From: Agromyces lapidis
GTDB taxonomy: Bacteria; Actinomycetota; Actinomycetes; Actinomycetales; Microbacteriaceae
Assembly (NCBI RefSeq): GCF_009749405.1
Contig: NZ_WBIQ01000007.1
Span: 248,001-312,000 of the forward strand
Direction of reading: 5' to 3'
Length of the DNA: 64,000 nucleotides
Within the stretch, counting starts at the first letter, position 1, and each line of letters starts with the position of its first letter. Made by a program: the position numbers and the translations under genes. Positions 57,206-64,000 of the stretch are shown here, one piece after another. The notes beneath the pieces are model-generated. The model was not told the origin of the DNA. It saw nothing but the letters and a program-made list of their open reading frames with translations, and did no database searches.

Positions 57206-57354
57206 GTGCTCCACGCTAGTCGCTGGCCCCGATCCGCGGCTCCAGACGTCGGGGAAGGTCGTCCGGAACCGGTTTTTCGGCATGCCATCCGGGGTTTCAT
57301 CGGGGTGGGCCAGCGCAGGGCGCCGTTTGGTCAAAACGGCCCCGGAAACCGTGC

Positions 57355-57360
57355 TAATCT
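57355..57360 (+). promoter_or_regulatory. -10 box of the tRNA-Leu gene
   Basis: TAATCT stands 37 bases before the mature tRNA. TTGGTC at 57327-57332 is too far (22 bases) to be a standard -35. Confidence 0.4.
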
Positions 57361-57397
57361 CTTCTACGGCCGCTGAGAGATCAGCGGAGAAACACAA

Positions 57398-57481
57398 GCG
57401 CGGGTGGCGGAAATGGCAGACGCGCTAGCTTGAGGTGCTAGTGCCCTAACGGGCGTGGGGGTTCAAGTCCCCCCTCGCGCA
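57398..57481 (+). tRNA. tRNA-Leu (GAG)
   Basis: An 84-base type II tRNA. The acceptor GCGCGGG pairs with CTCGCGC (one G-U), the anticodon stem CTAGC/GCTAG encloses TTGAGGT (anticodon GAG), and a long variable arm TGCCCTAACGGGCGT precedes the T arm GGGGG-TTCAAGT-CCCCC. The discriminator is A at 57481 and CCA is not encoded, unlike in tRNA-Gly. Confidence 0.96.
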
Positions 57482-57492
57482 CGCTTGTGTCG

Positions 57493-57525
57493 AGAAGGCC
57501 GGATCAGATGCTGATCCGGCCTTCT
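57493..57525 (+). terminator. Terminator of the tRNA-Leu gene
   Basis: A perfect 15-base stem (57493-57507 with 57511-57525, arm AGAAGGCCGGATCAG) closes an ATG loop and is followed by TGCGTTT. Confidence 0.88.
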
Positions 57526-57681
57526 TGCGTTTCCGGGGTCGGAACCCACGGTGCGTCGTCGGAGTCTCGACCCCTGGGGTACCCGCGTCAACCGAGCGGT
57601 CGGGTTACTCCGCCCACTGCAGGTGAAGGCCGAGTACCTCGGCGTGACCGAGCAGGCCCGTCTGGTGAGTCGAAGCCGCGT

Positions 57682-58641
57682 TCACCGCGCTGCGGGCTCG
57701 AGCCAGGGCCGCCGCCCCGGCCCGGTCGGGTGCGTGCCGGTCACGCCCATCATGACCGAGTACAGGCTGGTCTCTGCCGCGATGAAGAGGCGGTTGCGCT
57801 TGGCGCCGCCCCACGAGATGTTGGCGACCGCCTCGGGAATATTGAGACGGCCGATCAAGGTGCCGTCGGGGTCGTAGCAGTGCACGCCGTCGTCCATCGC
57901 GGCGACCCACAGGCGGCCGCCGTCGTCGAAACGGAGGTTGTCGAAGCGGGCACGCTCGCGTTCCGCCGCTTCAGCGAAGACACGGCCGTCGGAGAGTGTG
58001 CCGTCGTCACGCACAGCGAAGACCCGGATGACGCCCGCTCGAGTGTCGGAGACGAACAACTGCCGCTCGTCTGACGAGAACACCAGTCCGTTCGGCGCTC
58101 CGAATCCGTCCGCGACGAGGCGCACCCCGCCCGTGTCCGGATCGATCCGGTAGACGTTGTTGGAGCCGATCTCGCTCTGGGCGCGATACCCCTCGTAGTC
58201 GCTCGTGATTCCGAAGTCGGGGTCGGAGAACCAGATCGAACCGTCGGACTTCACGGCCGCATCGTTCGGGCTGTTCAGGCGTTTGCCGTTCCACCGGTCG
58301 GCCAGCACCGTCACGGTGCCGTCGTGCTCGGTCCGGGTCACTCGTCGATTGCCCTGCTCGCAGGTGATCAGCCGGCCGCACCCGTCAAGGGTGTTGCCGT
58401 TGCTGTGCCCGGCGGAGCGGCGGAAGACGCCGACCGCACCCGTCTCCTCATCCCACCGGAGCATCCGGTCGTTGGGGATGTCGCTCCAGACCACCTGTCG
58501 CCACGTCGGCACGTAGATCGGCCCCTCGGCCCAGCGGCAGCCGGTGAACAGGACCTCGAGCGCCTCGTCGCCGTTCATGCACCTTCCGGTTCGGAACCGC
58601 TCATCGAGCATCTCGTACAGCCCCACGCGATCGCCGCTCAT
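57682..58641 (-). CDS. SMP-30/gluconolactonase family sugar lactonase
   Basis: The product (319 residues) is a six-bladed beta-propeller lactonase. Metal-site segments include GCRWAEGPIYVPTWRQVVWSD near residue 34 (metal Glu), LNSPNDAAVKSDGSIWFSDPDFG near 123 (Asn and Asp) and FGAPNGLVFSSDERQLFVSDT near 179 (Asn). Such enzymes hydrolyse sugar lactones in oxidative sugar breakdown. ATG 58641 is preceded by GAGGAG 8 bases upstream, so the GTG at 58650, which overlaps that site, is rejected. It is divergent from an Lrp-type regulator gene, which may control it. Confidence 0.9.
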   Translation of the reverse strand: MSGDRVGLYEMLDERFRTGRCMNGDEALEVLFTGCRWAEGPIYVPTWRQVVWSDIPNDRMLRWDEETGAVGVFRRSAGHSNGNTLDGCGRLITCEQGNRRVTRTEHDGTVTVLADRWNGKRLNSPNDAAVKSDGSIWFSDPDFGITSDYEGYRAQSEIGSNNVYRIDPDTGGVRLVADGFGAPNGLVFSSDERQLFVSDTRAGVIRVFAVRDDGTLSDGRVFAEAAERERARFDNLRFDDGGRLWVAAMDDGVHCYDPDGTLIGRLNIPEAVANISWGGAKRNRLFIAAETSLYSVMMGVTGTHPTGPGRRPWLEPAAR

Positions 58642-58696
58642 CGTGTCCACTCCTCAAACCCATACTCCGAATGTCAACCAATGATGCTGACGAATC

Positions 58697-58713
58697 ACAG
58701 TATGGGATACTGT
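58697..58713. promoter_or_regulatory. Palindromic operator between the SMP-30 and Lrp genes
   Basis: ACAGTAT-GGG-ATACTGT is a perfect 7+3+7 inverted repeat. It overlaps a possible plus-strand -10 (GATACT, 58706-58711) of the regulator gene. Its place between divergent genes suggests autoregulation and control of the lactonase gene. Confidence 0.6.
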
Positions 58714-58742
58714 CACAAGCACTTCAAGCCGAATGGAGAACT

Positions 58743-59195
58743 GTGGATGACCTCGACCGCCTCCTGCTGGCTCGGCTCCAGGAGGACGCCACCCAGCCCT
58801 ATGCCGCGCTCGGTCAGGCCGTCGGCCTGTCGGCCGGCGCGGCCCATGAGCGCGTCCGCAAGCTGCGGGAACGTGGCGTCATCAAGCGCACCACCGTCGA
58901 CCTGGACCCGGCTGCCGTCGGCAGGAACGTCCTCGCCTACGTCATGGTCGACTCGACGTCCTGGATGGGAGATTCGGCGCCGGACTTCGCCGCGCTGCCC
59001 GAGATCCTGGAGGCGCATGTCATCGCCGGCAGCGCCTCGGTGCTGGTGAAGGTGAGGACCGCGACCACTGAGCAGCTGCAAGACGTGCTGCGCCGGATCT
59101 ATGCCATCCACGGAGTGAGCGGCACGCAGGCGACCGTCGTCCTCGAGACCTTCTTCGAGCGGCCGCTCTCACCGTTGGCGAACGACCAGCCGTAA
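58743..59195 (+). CDS. Lrp/AsnC family transcription regulator
   Basis: The product (150 residues) has an N-terminal helix-turn-helix (VDDLDRLLLARLQEDATQPY, LGQAVGLSAGAAHERVRKLRERGVI). A RAM effector domain follows (VGRNVLAYVMVDSTSWMG, HVIAGSASVLVKVRTATTEQLQDVL) and ends in TVVLETFFERPL. Its length is that of single-domain Lrp proteins. GTG 58743 with GGAG upstream is chosen. An in-frame ATG at 58671 would put the palindromic operator inside the gene and give a non-conserved extension. It probably responds to an amino acid or sugar acid and controls the divergent lactonase gene. Confidence 0.9.
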   Translation: MDDLDRLLLARLQEDATQPYAALGQAVGLSAGAAHERVRKLRERGVIKRTTVDLDPAAVGRNVLAYVMVDSTSWMGDSAPDFAALPEILEAHVIAGSASVLVKVRTATTEQLQDVLRRIYAIHGVSGTQATVVLETFFERPLSPLANDQP

Positions 59196-59264
59196 TCCTC
59201 CTCGGCTCGTCTGCGCTTCGCTGCGCGACGGGTGATGCGGCCTGTTGCTGCTCAAAGCGGTGCG

Positions 59265-59975
59265 TCAGAGCGTCTCGCTCGGCTCGACGGGCTCGATGAG
59301 CTCGGGGCCGTTGTCGCCGAGCGGTGCGACCTCGTGGAAACGCAGCTCGGGCACCATCGGCCTCGACGCGGCGACGGCCTCATCGACGAGCGACTGGTCG
59401 CCCCTCGTCTCGGGATCGAGCCAGGTCGACCAGAACTCGGGCGGCAGCATGACCGGGATGCGGTCGTGGATGTCGGCGAGCCCGCCCGTCGCGTCGGCGG
59501 TGATGATCGTCGCGGTGAGCACCCAGCGCGCCGGGTCGTCGTCGGCCTTCGTGCGGTCGCGCCACCACGAGTACAGCCCGGCGAAGGCGATGGGGCCCTC
59601 GCCCGAGTGGATGAAGTACGGCGTCTTGCGCTTGCCGACCGTGTGCCACTCGTAGTACCCGTCGGCGGGGATGAGGGCTCGCTTGCCCTGCAGCGAGGCG
59701 CGGAACGCCGAGGAGGTCGCGACCCCCTCTGACCGGGCGTTGAAGGTCGGGTACTTGAGCTTCAGCTCCTTCGAGAACGAGGGGACGAGCGACCAGCGCG
59801 CCGACTCGAGGCGCCGTACGACCGGCCCCTCTTTGTTCGACTCGATGACGACCGGGATCTGCTCGGTCGGCCGCACGTTCCAGCTCGGCTCGGGCAGCCC
59901 CTCGCCGACCGTGTCGATGTCGAAGAGCGCCACCAGGTCGGGGGCGGTATCGGAGATGACGAAGCGTCCGCACAT
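59265..59975 (-). CDS. SOS response-associated peptidase family protein (SRAP/YedK-like)
   Basis: The 236-residue product is the HMCES/YedK type that shields abasic sites in single-stranded DNA by a covalent bond. The essential Cys2 follows the initiator Met (MCGRFVISD), with NARSEGV near residue 78, IPADGYYEWH near 101 (Glu) and IHDRIPVML near 167 (His). TAGCCT (plus 59982-59987) lies 6 bases before the ATG, so the message may be leaderless, and the Met would be removed to expose Cys2. No LexA box of its own was seen, but it is divergent from the LexA-controlled mutasome operon 95 bases away. Confidence 0.95.
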   Translation of the reverse strand: MCGRFVISDTAPDLVALFDIDTVGEGLPEPSWNVRPTEQIPVVIESNKEGPVVRRLESARWSLVPSFSKELKLKYPTFNARSEGVATSSAFRASLQGKRALIPADGYYEWHTVGKRKTPYFIHSGEGPIAFAGLYSWWRDRTKADDDPARWVLTATIITADATGGLADIHDRIPVMLPPEFWSTWLDPETRGDQSLVDEAVAASRPMVPELRFHEVAPLGDNGPELIEPVEPSETL

Positions 59976-60043
59976 GGCGTCAGGCTACCCCGCCCCGCCG
60001 ACATCCGAACCGGGTGGACGGTCGGTGCATCCGACTTGCCGTA

Positions 60044-60061
60044 TTCGAACATTTGTTCGAA
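60044..60061. promoter_or_regulatory. LexA (SOS) box upstream of imuA'
   Basis: TTCGAAC-ATTT-GTTCGAA is a perfect palindrome containing the actinobacterial LexA consensus TCGAACnnnnGTTCGA. It lies 9 bases before the chosen imuA' start and so would block the operon until DNA damage. Confidence 0.93.
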
Positions 60062-60070
60062 ACTGAAGAG

Positions 60071-60835
60071 GTGACCCCGGCTGCTCCGCTCCGCTCCTCG
60101 ACCGCTCGGCTCGAGCGCGTCGACGAGCTGCAGGCGCGCATCCAGGGCATGCAGTCCACCCGGCTCGAGACCCGCGCGGTGCCCACCCACCCGGCCTTCG
60201 CGGGGCTCCTGCCGGGCGGCAGCCTGCGCGAGGGCACCGTCGTCGAGGCGCAGGGGTCGACCACCCTCGTGATGGCGCTGCTCGCGGCGCCCTCGGCGAG
60301 CGGGCGCTGGGTCGCCGTCGTGGGCATGCCCGAGTTCGGCGTCGAGGCGGCCGCCCGCTTCGGCATCGAACTCGAACGGCTCGTGCTCGTCCCCGAGCCC
60401 GGCCGGCAGTGGCTCGCGGTGGTGGCGGCCCTGGCCGACGTCATCCCCGTCGTCGCCGTCCGGCCGGCCGATCGGGTCGCTCCCGCCGAGGCGTCACGGC
60501 TCGCGGCCCGCCTGCGCGAGCGCGGCGCCACGCTCATCGCCGCAGGGGCCTGGCCCGGCGCCGACGCGAGCCTCGGCGTCGAGATGAGCGAATGGCACGG
60601 CCTCGAACTGGGGCACGGCCTGCTCGACGAGCGCGAGGTCGTCGTGAGCGCGGCCGGCCGGGGCGGGTTCGCGAAGCGGCGGCGTTCGAGGCTGCGCCTG
60701 CCCGATCGCGCGCTCGGGTTCGCGGTGGCCACCGAGTCGGCGAACGACCCGGACGGGGCGGGCACGGGGCGCCCGTCCACTGCGGCATCGAGGCTCGCTC
60801 CGGTGCTCCACGCCGACTTCCGGAGACCGGCATGA
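60071..60835 (+). CDS. ImuA'-like mutasome accessory protein
   Basis: The product (254 residues) resembles ImuA', the RecA-like partner of ImuB. HPAFAGLLPGGSLREGTVVEAQ near residue 39 matches the RecA-fold entry, but the usual Walker A is lost (EAQGSTTLVMALLAAP), so ATP binding is doubtful. GRQWLAVVAALADVIPVVAVRP near 112 and a basic C-terminal region (AKRRRSRLRLPDRALGFAV) follow. GTG 60071 is used because a start at 60014 would place the LexA box inside the gene. It overlaps imuB by ATGA and should be induced by DNA damage. Confidence 0.85.
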   Translation: MTPAAPLRSSTARLERVDELQARIQGMQSTRLETRAVPTHPAFAGLLPGGSLREGTVVEAQGSTTLVMALLAAPSASGRWVAVVGMPEFGVEAAARFGIELERLVLVPEPGRQWLAVVAALADVIPVVAVRPADRVAPAEASRLAARLRERGATLIAAGAWPGADASLGVEMSEWHGLELGHGLLDEREVVVSAAGRGGFAKRRRSRLRLPDRALGFAVATESANDPDGAGTGRPSTAASRLAPVLHADFRRPA

Positions 60836-62376
60836 CCGCCGTCTCCCCCGCCCGGGCGATCGTGCTCTGGTGCCCCGACTGGCCCGTCTTCGCGGCAGCC
60901 CGCGAGGCCGGGCTCGACCCCGAGGCGCCGCTCGCGCTCACCGAGGGCGGCGCGGTGCACTCGTGCTCGGCGGCCGCCCGTCGCGACGGGGTCGTGCGGG
61001 GGCTCCGGCTGCGCGAGGCGCAGTACCGCTCCCCCGCGATCACGGTGCTGCCGTACGACCCGGTGCTCGACGTGCGCGCCTTCGAACCGGTGGTTCGGCA
61101 GGTCGAGCAGACCGTGCCCGGGGTGCAGATCGTGCGCCCCGGCACGCTCGCGATGCGCGCGCGTGGGCCGGCGAGGTACTACGGCGGTGAGGATGCCGCG
61201 GCGCAGGCCCTCCTCGAGACCGTCGAGCGGCTCGGGGTGGCCGGCGCCCGGGTCGGCATCGCCGACGGCCCCTTCGCGGCCGAGCAGGCGGCGCGGGCCG
61301 TGCGCTCCTCGCCCGTGGGCATCGTAGCGCCGGGCGGCTCCGCTGCGTTCCTCGCGCCGCTGCCCGTCGGTCTCGTCGTCGACGAGCGCACCCGCACGCT
61401 GCTCAACCGGCTCGGCGTGCGCACGCTCGGCGAGTTCGCCGCGCTGCCGCACGGCGACGTGCGCCGGCGCTTCGGCGCCGCAGGCGCCTTCGGCCACGAT
61501 CGCGCGGCCGGGCGCGAGGCGACCGGAGTCGCGGCCCGCACTCCCCCGCCCGAGTTCGAGATCACCGCAGAGTTCGAGCCGCCGCTCGACCGCATCGACC
61601 AGCTCGCCTTCGCGTTCCGGGTACGGGCCGAGGAGTTCATCGACCGCATGCGTGCGGCGCGGCTCGTATGCACGGCGATCCGGGTCGAGCTCGACGACGA
61701 ACGGGGCGGGCACTCCGCCCGCAGCTGGCTGCACCCGCGCTGGTTCACCCCGGCCGACGTGGTCGACCGGGTGCGCTGGCAGCTGCAGGGCGCAGGCCTC
61801 GCCGACACCGGGCTCGCCTCGCCGATCACGAAGCTGCGGGTGATCCCCGAGAGGGTCGACGGCACCGCGAACCACGAGGCCGGGCTCTGGGGTCAGGGGC
61901 CCGACGAGCGCGTGCACCACGCGCTGACCCGGGTGCAGAGCATGCTCGGGCACGAGGGCGTGGTGACGGCGGCGGTCGGCGGCGGGCGCATGCTCGCCGA
62001 CCGTCAGGTGCTCGTGCCGTGGGGCGATCGCGCACCCGAGCGCCGTGAGGCGCCGTGGCCCGGCAGCCTGCCCGCGCTCGCGCCGGCGAGCGTGTTCCGC
62101 GAGCGGCATCCGGTCGCCCTGCTCGACGCGGCCGGTGCCCCCGTCGCGATCGACGAGCGCGGAGCGATCTCGGCCCCGCCCGTGCGTTTCGCGGTCGGCA
62201 GCGGCGCCTCCGCGCAGGTGCGGGCGTGGGCGGGGCCGTGGCCCGTCGTCGAACGCTGGTGGGACGCCGAACGGGCCCGCCGCGTGCACCGCTTCCAGAT
62301 CGTCGACCACGACGGCTGCGCGTGGCTGCTCGTGCGCGACGACGAGGGCTGGTGGGCCGAGGCGAGGTACGACTGA
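60832..62376 (+). CDS. imuB: ImuB, inactive Y-family polymerase-like mutasome hub
   Basis: The 514-residue product has a Y-family polymerase fold, but the catalytic acidic motifs are missing. The start reads IVLWCPDWPVFAAAREAG where active enzymes have DMDAFFA, and GPARYYGGEDAAAQALLE is the later palm region. In mycobacteria ImuB is the hub that binds the beta clamp, ImuA' and DnaE2. The clamp motif QLPLWG of Mycobacterium aligns with EAGLWG near residue 347 here, a weakened form. The C-terminus ends in HRFQIVDHDGCAWLLVRDDEGWW, typical for ImuB. It is co-translated with imuA' (ATGA) and dnaE2 (TGATG). Confidence 0.92.
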   Translation: MTAVSPARAIVLWCPDWPVFAAAREAGLDPEAPLALTEGGAVHSCSAAARRDGVVRGLRLREAQYRSPAITVLPYDPVLDVRAFEPVVRQVEQTVPGVQIVRPGTLAMRARGPARYYGGEDAAAQALLETVERLGVAGARVGIADGPFAAEQAARAVRSSPVGIVAPGGSAAFLAPLPVGLVVDERTRTLLNRLGVRTLGEFAALPHGDVRRRFGAAGAFGHDRAAGREATGVAARTPPPEFEITAEFEPPLDRIDQLAFAFRVRAEEFIDRMRAARLVCTAIRVELDDERGGHSARSWLHPRWFTPADVVDRVRWQLQGAGLADTGLASPITKLRVIPERVDGTANHEAGLWGQGPDERVHHALTRVQSMLGHEGVVTAAVGGGRMLADRQVLVPWGDRAPERREAPWPGSLPALAPASVFRERHPVALLDAAGAPVAIDERGAISAPPVRFAVGSGASAQVRAWAGPWPVVERWWDAERARRVHRFQIVDHDGCAWLLVRDDEGWWAEARYD

Positions 62377-64000
62377 TGGGCTGGAACAACCCCGAGATCC
62401 CCTGGTCGGAGCTCGAGCGCACGCTCTCCGACCGGCGTCGCCCGAACCCCGGCGCATCGAAGCTCATCGCCGACGGCGGCGACGGCCCGGCGTTCAGCCG
62501 CAAGCGCCAGCCGTACCGGCCGAGCGAGGGCCTCGCCGCACCCGACGGGCCGGTGGTGCCCTACGCCGAGTTGCACGCGCACTCGAACTACAGCTTCCTC
62601 GACGGCGCCTCGGCGCCCGAGCAGCTCGTCGAGGAGGCGCATCGGCTCGGCCTCGCCGGACTCGCGATCACCGATCACGACGGCTTCTACGGCATCGTGC
62701 GCTTCGCCGAGGCGGCCGAGAGCTTCCCAGAGCTCGGCACCGTCTTCGGTGCCGAGCTCTCGCTCGGACTCAGCGCCCCGCAGATGGGCGCCGCCGACCC
62801 CGAGGGCGAGCACCTGCTCGTGCTCGCCCGCCGCGAGGAGGGCTACCATCGGCTCGCCGCGGCGATCACCGCCGGGCAGCTCGCGGGCGGTGAGAAGGGC
62901 CGTCCCGTCTACGGGCTCGAGGAGCTCGCCGAACGCGCGGGCGGCGAATGGGTCATCCCCACCGGGTGCCGGAAGGGCGCGGTTCGCCGCGCCCTCGACC
63001 TCGGCGGCGCGGAGGCCGCGTGGCGCGAGCTCGACCGCCTGATCGCGCTCTTCGGACGCGAGCAGGTCGTGGTCGAGCTCTTCGATCACGGGGCCCCGGC
63101 CGACCAGCGCGCGAACGACGTGCTCGCGGGGCTCGCAGAACGGGCGGGGCTCCCCCTCCTCGCGACGAACGCCGTGCACTACGCGACCCCGCCCGAGCAT
63201 CGGCTCGCGAACGCCCTCGCGGCGGTGCGCGCCCGGCGCAGCCTCGACGAGCTCGACGGGTGGCTGCCGGCCTCCGACGGCATGCACCTGCGCAGCGGCG
63301 CCGAGATGGCGGCCCGCTTCGCCCGCTACCCGGGTGCGGTCGAGCACTCGGTCGTGCTCGCGGGCGAACTCGGCTTCACGCTGCGCAGCGCCCGTCCGCG
63401 GCTGCCCCGGCAAGAGGTCCCAGCGGGGCACACCTCGATGAGCTGGCTGCGCGAACTCGTCTGGCAGGGCGCCGCAGAGCTCTATCCGGGGGTGCCCGAG
63501 CAGGTGCGCGCGCGGCTCGAGCACGAGCTCGCGGTGATCGAGCAGAAGGACTTCCCCGGCTACTTCCTGATCGTGCACGATCTCGTGAGCGAAGCCCGGC
63601 GGCGAGGCATCCTCTGCCAGGGGCGCGGTTCGGCGGCGAACTCGGCCGTCTGCTACGCGCTGCGCATCACCGCCGTCGACTCGATCAAGTTCGACCTGCC
63701 CTTCGAACGCTTCCTCTCGGCCCTGCGCGACGAGGAGCCCGACATCGACGTCGACTTCGACTCCGATCGGCGCGAGGAGATCATCCAGTACGTCTACGCG
63801 AAGTACGGCAGGCAGAACGCCGCGCAGGTGGCGAACGTCATCAGCTACCGGCCGAAGGTCGCGGTGCGTGACATGGCCAAGGCGCTCGGCTACGGCGCCG
63901 GGCAGCAGGACGCGTGGTCGCGGCAGGTCGAACGCTGGGGGGCCGTCGTCGAGACCGACGACCACGACATCCCCGCGCCGGTGATCGCGCTCGCCGAGCA
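62376..64000 (+). CDS. dnaE2: Error-prone DNA polymerase DnaE2 (truncated by window end)
   Basis: The first 541 codons of a C-family polymerase are present. A 60-residue N-terminal extension precedes the PHP domain (YAELHAHSNYSFLDGAS, AITDHDGFYGIV). The palm follows with QGRGSAANSAVCYALRIT near residue 412 and the catalytic PDIDVDFDSDRREEI near 455. Position after imuB and the MGWNNPEIPW start are typical of DnaE2 rather than of the replicative DnaE1. It performs damage-induced translesion synthesis with ImuB. Its ATG overlaps the imuB stop. The remaining half lies beyond base 64000. Confidence 0.95.
   Translation, partial: MGWNNPEIPWSELERTLSDRRRPNPGASKLIADGGDGPAFSRKRQPYRPSEGLAAPDGPVVPYAELHAHSNYSFLDGASAPEQLVEEAHRLGLAGLAITDHDGFYGIVRFAEAAESFPELGTVFGAELSLGLSAPQMGAADPEGEHLLVLARREEGYHRLAAAITAGQLAGGEKGRPVYGLEELAERAGGEWVIPTGCRKGAVRRALDLGGAEAAWRELDRLIALFGREQVVVELFDHGAPADQRANDVLAGLAERAGLPLLATNAVHYATPPEHRLANALAAVRARRSLDELDGWLPASDGMHLRSGAEMAARFARYPGAVEHSVVLAGELGFTLRSARPRLPRQEVPAGHTSMSWLRELVWQGAAELYPGVPEQVRARLEHELAVIEQKDFPGYFLIVHDLVSEARRRGILCQGRGSAANSAVCYALRITAVDSIKFDLPFERFLSALRDEEPDIDVDFDSDRREEIIQYVYAKYGRQNAAQVANVISYRPKVAVRDMAKALGYGAGQQDAWSRQVERWGAVVETDDHDIPAPVIALAE

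Noticed and set aside
60014-60070. Upstream start for imuA'
   Set aside because: It would place the perfect LexA box within the coding sequence, and those residues are not conserved.

Overview
The window is chromosomal DNA of a high-GC actinobacterium. Gene order and protein types point to the family Microbacteriaceae (an Agromyces-like genus is a guess): sigA-murT-gatD-parE-parC, cytochrome bc1-aa3 genes with actinobacterial CtaF, RbpA, PafBC, helY-tatC-tatA and an imuA'-imuB-dnaE2 mutasome. Many genes start on GTG or TTG, gene overlaps of 1 or 4 bases are common, and many starts lie 6-8 bases behind a TAnnnT-like -10 box, as in leaderless actinobacterial mRNAs. No insertion sequence, prophage or CRISPR array was seen.

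Layout. 1-7.8 kb: 3' end of the primary sigma factor, a divergent MurT/GatD pair, a small zinc protein, and convergent topoisomerase IV genes parE and parC. 7.8-11.6 kb: housekeeping genes (phosphodiesterase, DUF3043, dipeptidase, ErpA). 11.7-20.8 kb: aerobic respiration, with ctaCDF on the plus strand and ctaE-qcrCAB on the minus strand, separated by two methyltransferase genes. 20.9-27 kb: trpD, then a glycerol block with glpF-glpK divergent from dhaKLM. 27-31.3 kb: small enzymes, regulators and tRNA-Gly. 31.3-34.6 kb: an accessory patch with less uniform codon use, containing two small lipoproteins, two gene scars, a DUF2975 membrane protein with a palindromic operator, an ECF-type sigma factor, and two tiny related proteins. 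34.7-43.5 kb: hydrolase, a UvrA-like/pentapeptide-repeat operon, HdeD-like protein, SDR, and NfeD-stomatin-GDPD. 43.5-54.9 kb: rbpA, lnt, helY, tatC, tatA, pafC, pafB, an FKBP lipoprotein, trmI, HAD and PAC2 genes. 55-64 kb: uppP, M20 peptidase, tRNA-Leu, SMP-30/Lrp pair, SRAP, and a LexA-box-controlled imuA'-imuB-dnaE2 operon cut by the window end.

Most notable points. (1) The GatD-like amidotransferase has lost its nucleophilic cysteine and its MurT partner lacks the Cys4 zinc ribbon. This suggests a changed reaction at the D-Glu alpha-carboxyl, the cross-link site of the B-type peptidoglycan found in this family. (2) Two very small proteins of 34 and 32 residues share a C-terminal TQP-x-D-x-T-x-YLPDP-x-x-EP-x-A signature. 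One overlaps the end of a sigma factor gene and the other overlaps or abuts a lipoprotein gene. (3) A scar joins a frameshifted HTH regulator to a LAATG sorting signal. (4) A UvrA-like ABC ATPase is translationally coupled to a pentapeptide-repeat protein. (5) The pupylation/proteasome genes usually found between trmI and pafBC are absent from that position, although pafBC remains.
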